From JAEUJM01 sp964635055 (lineage in GTDB: Bacteria > Actinomycetota > Acidimicrobiia > Acidimicrobiales > DATDAH01), in the NCBI GenBank assembly GCA_964635055.1, contig CAZWMT010000001.1, positions 124,001 to 188,000 on the forward strand: a stretch of 64,000 nucleotides of DNA, given 5' to 3'. Position numbers and translations under genes: made by a program. Positions 59,738 to 64,000 of this stretch are shown piece by piece (positions within the stretch are counted from its first letter, which is position 1; each line of letters begins with the position of its first letter). The notes below the pieces were generated by a model that saw nothing but the letters and a program-made list of their open reading frames with translations, searched no databases and had not been told where the DNA came from.

Positions 59738-60292
59738 TTGACACAGTCAGGTGTGGACCCCACTGGCACCGAGGCGACCGATGCCGCGCTCCTCGCCGCG
59801 GTGCGCGACGGCGACCGGCGAGCGCTCGAGGTCCTCTACCGCCGGCACGCCCCGTGGCTGGCGCTGCGCTTGTCGCACCGTTGCGCGGATGCGGGCGTGG
59901 TCGACGAGGCCCTCCAGGACACGTTCGTGACCGTCTGGCGGAAGGCGGGCTCCTGGTCGGGTGAGGGCGAGGCGGCAGCCTGGATCTGGGGCGTGGCCAT
60001 CCGCACGCTCATGAGCCGCATGCGGCCACGAGCCCCCCTGCTGGCGCGGCTGGCGGCCCGGCGCTCCGAGCCCCTCGACTCGGCCGAAGACCTCGTGCTG
60101 ACTGGGATCCAGCACGGCGAGCTGGGGCCAGCCATCGACAACCTGTCCCCCGAGTTGCGCTCGGTGGTCCAGGCCACGGTCCTCGACGGCCTCACCACCC
60201 GGGAGGCCGCTCAGCTGCTGGGCATCCCCTCGGGCACCGTCAAGACCCGCATGCGCCGGGCCCGCCACGAGCTGCGGGCGGCGCTGGCATGA
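59738..60292 (+). CDS. ECF-type RNA polymerase sigma factor
   Basis: 184 residues. Region 2 (ALLAAVRDGDRRALEVLYRRHAPWLALRL, VDEALQDTFVTVWRKAGSW) and region 4 (LSPELRSVVQATVLDGLTTREAAQLLGIPSGTVKTRMRRARHELR) are clear. TTG 59738 follows GGGGGGTCGA; GTG 59753 is an alternative. The next gene is a zinc-finger anti-sigma factor, so this is an envelope-signal module controlling, probably, the ABC genes behind it. Confidence 0.93.
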   Translation: MTQSGVDPTGTEATDAALLAAVRDGDRRALEVLYRRHAPWLALRLSHRCADAGVVDEALQDTFVTVWRKAGSWSGEGEAAAWIWGVAIRTLMSRMRPRAPLLARLAARRSEPLDSAEDLVLTGIQHGELGPAIDNLSPELRSVVQATVLDGLTTREAAQLLGIPSGTVKTRMRRARHELRAALA

Positions 60293-60335
60293 ACCGCCCC
60301 GACCGCGCCGTCCCAGCGCTCACCCCAGCGCACCT

Positions 60336-60377
60336 GCGAGCGCTGCCCCCGTCGCACCAGCGAGCGCTGCCCCCGTC
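60336..60377 (+). repeat. 24-bp tandem repeat between sigma and anti-sigma genes
   Basis: GCGAGCGCTGCCCCCGTC occurs at 60336-60353 and 60360-60377 (period 24), with a degenerate third unit just upstream, in the 112-bp spacer. Confidence 0.75.
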
Positions 60378-60404
60378 TGCCCGCCGCACCCGAAAGGCCC
60401 CGCT

Positions 60405-61262
60405 ATGACCGCCGGCCCCTGGCACCTCGACACCGATCTGCTCGACCGCTACGCCGCGTTCACCCTGGGCCCGTCCGGGCGCGCGTCGGTGGAGTCCCAC
60501 CTGCAGGCGTGCAGCACCTGCCGTGCCGCGGTCGCCGAGAGCGAGGCGGCGGCTGGGCTCGACCATCGCCTCGACCACGTCTGGGCCGCCACGCTCGATC
60601 GCATCGACGTTCCCCGGCGCAGCTGGCTGCACCGATTGGCGGCCGCGGTCGGGGTTCCCGACCACCTGGCCCGCCTGCTCGGGATCACCGCCGCGTTCCG
60701 AGCGGCATGGGTGGCGTCGGTCGCGCTGGTGATGGCTGCCGCCGTGGCCATCGAGCGGGGCGGGCTGGGGCCGGTGCCGTTCCTGCTGCTCTCACCCCTG
60801 GTGCCCGTGGTGGGCGTCGCCGCCGCGTACGGCGGGGGCACGCGCGACCGCAGCTGCCGTCCCTTCGAGGTGGCCACGCCCTTCGGCGAGCTGCGCCTGG
60901 TCCTGCTCCGCAGCACGGCGGTGACGGTGGCGTCGATCGCGCTGCTCGCCGCCGTGTCGCTGCTGCTGCCCGGTGTCGGCCTGGAGTCCGTGGCGTGGCT
61001 GCTACCCGCGCTCGCCCTCACCGCGGCCACCCTGGCGCTGACCACCCGCGTACCGCCCGAGCGGGCCGCCTGGGTGGTCGGGGTCGGCTGGCTGGCCACC
61101 CTGCAGATCGGCGGCACCCTCGCACCGCGAGCGCAACGACCCACGGCCACCGATCTCGGCGCCCTCGGCCTGCCGCTGCAACTCGTCGCGCTCATCGTCC
61201 TCGTCGTGTCGACGACGGCGTTCGTCGCGCGCCGCCACCAGATCGATCTCCCCACCCGGTAA
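60405..61262 (+). CDS. Zinc-finger (zf-HC2) anti-sigma factor with membrane domain
   Basis: 285 residues from ATG 60405. The N-terminal anti-sigma domain has the H-x3-C-x2-C zinc motif (VESHLQACSTCRAAV), then a linker and about six TM helices (~100-275). It would hold the ECF sigma factor at the membrane until a signal releases it; the large membrane part is more than the usual single helix and may sense membrane state or contact the ABC exporter encoded next. Confidence 0.9.
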   Translation: MTAGPWHLDTDLLDRYAAFTLGPSGRASVESHLQACSTCRAAVAESEAAAGLDHRLDHVWAATLDRIDVPRRSWLHRLAAAVGVPDHLARLLGITAAFRAAWVASVALVMAAAVAIERGGLGPVPFLLLSPLVPVVGVAAAYGGGTRDRSCRPFEVATPFGELRLVLLRSTAVTVASIALLAAVSLLLPGVGLESVAWLLPALALTAATLALTTRVPPERAAWVVGVGWLATLQIGGTLAPRAQRPTATDLGALGLPLQLVALIVLVVSTTAFVARRHQIDLPTR

Positions 61263-61274
61263 CGGAGGATCCCC

Positions 61275-62162
61275 ATGCCCATCACGGTCCGCATCGACGA
61301 CCTCGAGAAGCGCTTCGGCCGGGTCCGGGCCGTCGACGGCGTCTCCCTCACGCTCGAGCCCGGCATCATCGGGTTCCTCGGCCCCAACGGCGCGGGCAAG
61401 ACCACCCTGCTCCGCATGATCGCCACGGTGCTCGCGCCCGACGGTGGCGGCCTGGAGGTGCTCGGCCACGACCCCCGCGCCGCCGCCGACCGGGAGGAGA
61501 TCCGCCGGCGGCTCGGCTACCTGCCCCAGGAGCCCGGCTTCCACCGCAGCTTCACCACCTTCGACTTCGTCGACTACATCGCCATCCTGAAAGGCCTCAC
61601 CGACCGCCGGCGGCGCCACGACGAGGTGCGGCGGGTGGTGGGCCTGGTGGGCCTCGACCAGGTGATGCACAAGCGCATCCGCGCCCTGTCGGGCGGCATG
61701 CGCCGGCGGGTGGGGATCGCCCAGAGCCTTCTGGGCGACCCGGACCTGCTCGTGCTCGACGAGCCCACCGCTGGCCTCGACCCCGAGCAGCGCCTCCGCT
61801 TCCGCGAGCTGCTCACCGGCCGTGACCGCACCCGCACCGTGGTGCTCTCCACCCACCAGACCGACGACGTGGCCGCCCTGTGCCAGCGGGTCGTGGTCAT
61901 CCTCGACGGTCAGGTCCGCTTCGACGGGCGCCCCGCCGACCTCACCGCACGGGCCGACGGCCATGTGTGGGCCGCGGCCGAACGCGACCCCTCAGCGCAG
62001 CTGGCGTGGTCGGGCCCCGACGGCCGGGTCCGCCACATCGGCACGCCCCCTGCCGGCGCGGAGCTGACCGCCCCCACCCTCGAGGACGGCTATCTCCTGC
62101 TCGTCGGCTCGTCCGCGCTCTCGGGGGCCACGGCGGCGTCGCCGACCGGAACGGCCGCCTGA
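61275..62162 (+). CDS. ABC transporter ATP-binding protein
   Basis: 295 residues from ATG 61275 (GGAGGA upstream), 12 bp after the anti-sigma stop. Walker A GFLGPNGAGKTTLLRMIA, Q-loop GYLPQEPGFHRSF, signature LSGGMRRRVGIAQSLL, Walker B LLVLDEPTAGLDPEQR, switch STHQTDD. The C-terminal ~80 residues are an extra domain. The bacitracin/BcrA-type class fits antibiotic or lipid export. Its TGA overlaps the permease ATG by 1 bp (TGATG). Confidence 0.95.
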   Translation: MPITVRIDDLEKRFGRVRAVDGVSLTLEPGIIGFLGPNGAGKTTLLRMIATVLAPDGGGLEVLGHDPRAAADREEIRRRLGYLPQEPGFHRSFTTFDFVDYIAILKGLTDRRRRHDEVRRVVGLVGLDQVMHKRIRALSGGMRRRVGIAQSLLGDPDLLVLDEPTAGLDPEQRLRFRELLTGRDRTRTVVLSTHQTDDVAALCQRVVVILDGQVRFDGRPADLTARADGHVWAAAERDPSAQLAWSGPDGRVRHIGTPPAGAELTAPTLEDGYLLLVGSSALSGATAASPTGTAA

Positions 62163-63967
62163 TGGAGCTCCTCGTCCTGGCCGCGTTGGTGGGCGGCGCC
62201 ATCCTCGTCTACCGCTTCGTCTCGGCCGATACCGGCGGCCCCGATCTGGCCTGGCATGGCCCCGGCCTCGGGACGGCCCCCGGCCAGGGCACCTCGGGGA
62301 CGGCGGCGGTGCCGGCCATCCCGGCCTACCGGGCCGAGGAGGCGCCGGCGGCGTGGCCCACGGCCGTGGCGCTCTCGCGGATCGAGGCGCGGCGTCTGCT
62401 GGCCAGCCCACTGATCTGGGTGGGCGTCGGGCTGACCGCGTTGGAGTGCCTCGCGGCGATGGACTCCGGGTTACCCGACCAGTCCGAGTGGCTGAGCCTC
62501 GGGGGCCGCCTGCTGCCGCTCCTGATCTTCCCGCTGTGCGGCATGGTCGTCATCGCCGCCAACCGGGCCGCGCTCCGACCCCGCCGCGACGGCACCGAGG
62601 AACTGCTCGACACGCTCCCGGCGCGGCCGTCGATCCGCACCCTGGGCCTGCTGCTCGGCCTGCGGACGCCGCTCGCGATCGGGGCCGTGGCCACTGGCGC
62701 GCTGGCCACCTGCGTGTGGTTCGGCGCGGGGAAGGCCTCCCGGCAGCCGCTGCTGGAAGCGTCCACCCTCGACCTGCCGTTCAGCGACATCGGCCCGGGC
62801 ACCATCGTCATCACGCTCGTGCTGGTGCTGTGCGCGGGCGCCCTCGGCATCGGCCTGGCGCGCCTGCTGCCCTGGTCGTTCGTTCCCCTCCTGGCCCTGG
62901 TCGCCGTAGGCGTGGCGTCGGGCGCGCTCGGCCAGGAGGACCGCTCGGCCACCGTGGGCGGGCTCAGCCCGCTGGTCAACGCCGCCGGCGACCTGCCCGC
63001 CTTCCTCACCCCCTACCCGGCCGGCTGGCACGTCGGGTACCTGCTCGGGCTCGCGGGCGTGGCCGTGGGGGTGTCGTTCCTGCTCGACGGCGACCGCCGC
63101 TGGGGAGCGTGCACACTCGCGGTGGCGTCGGCCCTGATCGCCATCGGGATCTTCGGCCACAGCCGCACCTACGCCGGCGACACGCCTGAACAGATCGCCG
63201 ATCTGGTCACCGAGCCCGGCGATCACCAGCGCTGCGTGGAGAACGCCTCGGCCGAGGTCTGCGTGTACCCCGATCTGCTGGCCTTCGCGCCGCAGTGGCT
63301 CGACCTCGTCTCGGCGGTGCTCGACGCAGCACCCGCGGCCGCGGTCGATGGCCGCTTCCTGGTTGCGCAGCGGCTGTCGGCCGAGGAGATCTCGGCGCTG
63401 GACCCGGCCGTGCAGGCCGAGATCGAGCGCCGGGGCGGCGCCTACGACTGGGCCGCCCAGCCCGGGCTCCACCCCGACCTGCGCTGGGGCACCGCCGACA
63501 CCCTGGACTCACGGGGCCTGCAGGTCGCGAACGACCTGGTGGGCCTCCCCGAGGCCGGTACCGACGCCGACGCCACCTGTTACGCCGGCGGCCAGGCCCG
63601 GGCCGCGATCGTGGTGGCCCTGGCCGGGCGGGCGGCCCCCGACACCCCGCTCAGCGATCTCGCCGCGCCCTCCGCGGGCGGGTACACGCCCGACGGCGGG
63701 ACCGGCTTCGCCGACGGCGACGTCACCGCGCTGGCGGAGGACGCCTGGGAGATCGACGCCGACCCGGTGGTGGTGCACAGCGAGAGCGACCTGGCGGTGG
63801 GACGATCCCTGCTCGCTCGTCCCGTGGACGAGGTGCGGCGGGTACTGGCTGCCGACTGGGAGCGGTGGATCGACCCGGCCACCCCGACACGCGAGTTGGC
63901 CGAGGCATTCGGGCTCACGGCCCTGCGGACCGCCCCGGCGCCCGAGGGGCTCGAACCGTGTCGTTGA
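62162..63967 (+). CDS. ABC-2-type permease with C-terminal extracellular domain
   Basis: 601 residues from ATG 62162. An N-terminal TM helix, a basic/Pro linker, then five to six TM helices (~75-345: LLPLLIFPLCGMVVIAANRAAL, GTIVITLVLVLCAGALGIGLARLLP, LAVASALIAIGIFG). The C-terminal ~250 residues are soluble (VEPGDHQRCVENASAEVCVYPD etc., with Cys at several sites) and likely extracellular. It partners with the preceding ATPase. The ECF/anti-sigma/ABC order suggests self-regulated export under envelope stress. Confidence 0.85.
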   Translation: MELLVLAALVGGAILVYRFVSADTGGPDLAWHGPGLGTAPGQGTSGTAAVPAIPAYRAEEAPAAWPTAVALSRIEARRLLASPLIWVGVGLTALECLAAMDSGLPDQSEWLSLGGRLLPLLIFPLCGMVVIAANRAALRPRRDGTEELLDTLPARPSIRTLGLLLGLRTPLAIGAVATGALATCVWFGAGKASRQPLLEASTLDLPFSDIGPGTIVITLVLVLCAGALGIGLARLLPWSFVPLLALVAVGVASGALGQEDRSATVGGLSPLVNAAGDLPAFLTPYPAGWHVGYLLGLAGVAVGVSFLLDGDRRWGACTLAVASALIAIGIFGHSRTYAGDTPEQIADLVTEPGDHQRCVENASAEVCVYPDLLAFAPQWLDLVSAVLDAAPAAAVDGRFLVAQRLSAEEISALDPAVQAEIERRGGAYDWAAQPGLHPDLRWGTADTLDSRGLQVANDLVGLPEAGTDADATCYAGGQARAAIVVALAGRAAPDTPLSDLAAPSAGGYTPDGGTGFADGDVTALAEDAWEIDADPVVVHSESDLAVGRSLLARPVDEVRRVLAADWERWIDPATPTRELAEAFGLTALRTAPAPEGLEPCR

Positions 63968-64000
63968 CCCTCGACGTGGTGCGACCCACCGCACGGGCGG
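63958..64000 (+). CDS. Start of next gene in ABC operon (partial)
   Basis: GTG 63958 opens a frame (VSLTLDVVRPTARA) overlapping the permease end by 10 bp and running off the window. Tight overlap suggests another operon member; only 14 residues are visible. Confidence 0.4.
   Translation, partial: MSLTLDVVRPTARA

Noticed and set aside
59738..59743. TTGACA read as a -35 promoter element
   Set aside because: It coincides with the TTG start of the sigma factor gene, and no suitable -10 follows at 17 bp.

Overview
The window is very GC-rich and densely coded on both strands. A WhiB regulator, a GlnR-type regulator, an Rv1264-like adenylyl cyclase, twin ArsA-like ATPases and short or absent 5' leaders all point to an actinobacterium. 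SLH-domain surface proteins, secreted RCC1-repeat proteins and the lack of mycolic-acid or sporulation genes suggest a member of the Acidimicrobiia or a relative, but no rRNA is present and the class is inferred only.

Layout. 0-2.8 kb: 3' end of a GSI-alpha glutamine synthetase, a GlnR-like regulator coupled to a membrane-anchored secreted protein, then a secreted RNase (Sa/barnase type) with its barstar inhibitor. 3-9 kb: two 813-residue FtsX-type permeases in tandem, an NTF2-like protein and a cold-shock protein. 9-15 kb: a compact fused molybdo-hydroxylase with RidA and a 52-residue membrane protein; a Tat-type lipoprotein with a thioredoxin-like fold; and an Fe-S group (SufR-like regulator, ErpA, divergent Mrp). 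15-23.5 kb: a glycine-rich secreted protein, then DUF779 and aldehyde dehydrogenase genes separated by about 4.8 kb (aldo/keto reductase, VapBC, beta-propeller/SLH protein) bounded by two 146-bp direct repeats. 23.7-35 kb: adenylyl cyclase, an FxsA-NUDIX-MBL operon, a Swt1-like HEPN membrane protein, WhiB, an NfeD protein lacking the usual protease serine motif, an ArsA pair and an SLH metalloprotease. 35-54 kb: a secreted repeat-protein island with three 7-bladed RCC1 proteins, a fourth secreted protein and a GH13 amylase, all carrying the same carboxypeptidase-regulatory-like C-terminal modules, interspersed with a tRNA-Pro, an HNH/DUF222 gene, a truncated NHL gene and MazEF. 54-64 kb: a degenerate Rieske protein, two ABC systems, and an ECF sigma/zinc-finger anti-sigma operon leading into an ABC exporter.

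Common themes. Many genes within a strand overlap by exactly 4 bp (ATGA, GTGA, TTGA, one possible CTGA), indicating translational coupling. At least twelve start codons lie 6-7 nt downstream of a TANNNT hexamer, the expected geometry of leaderless actinobacterial transcripts; this helped fix several starts. Convergent gene ends carry hairpins with related outer ends. All functions are read from motifs and family knowledge; no searches were run.
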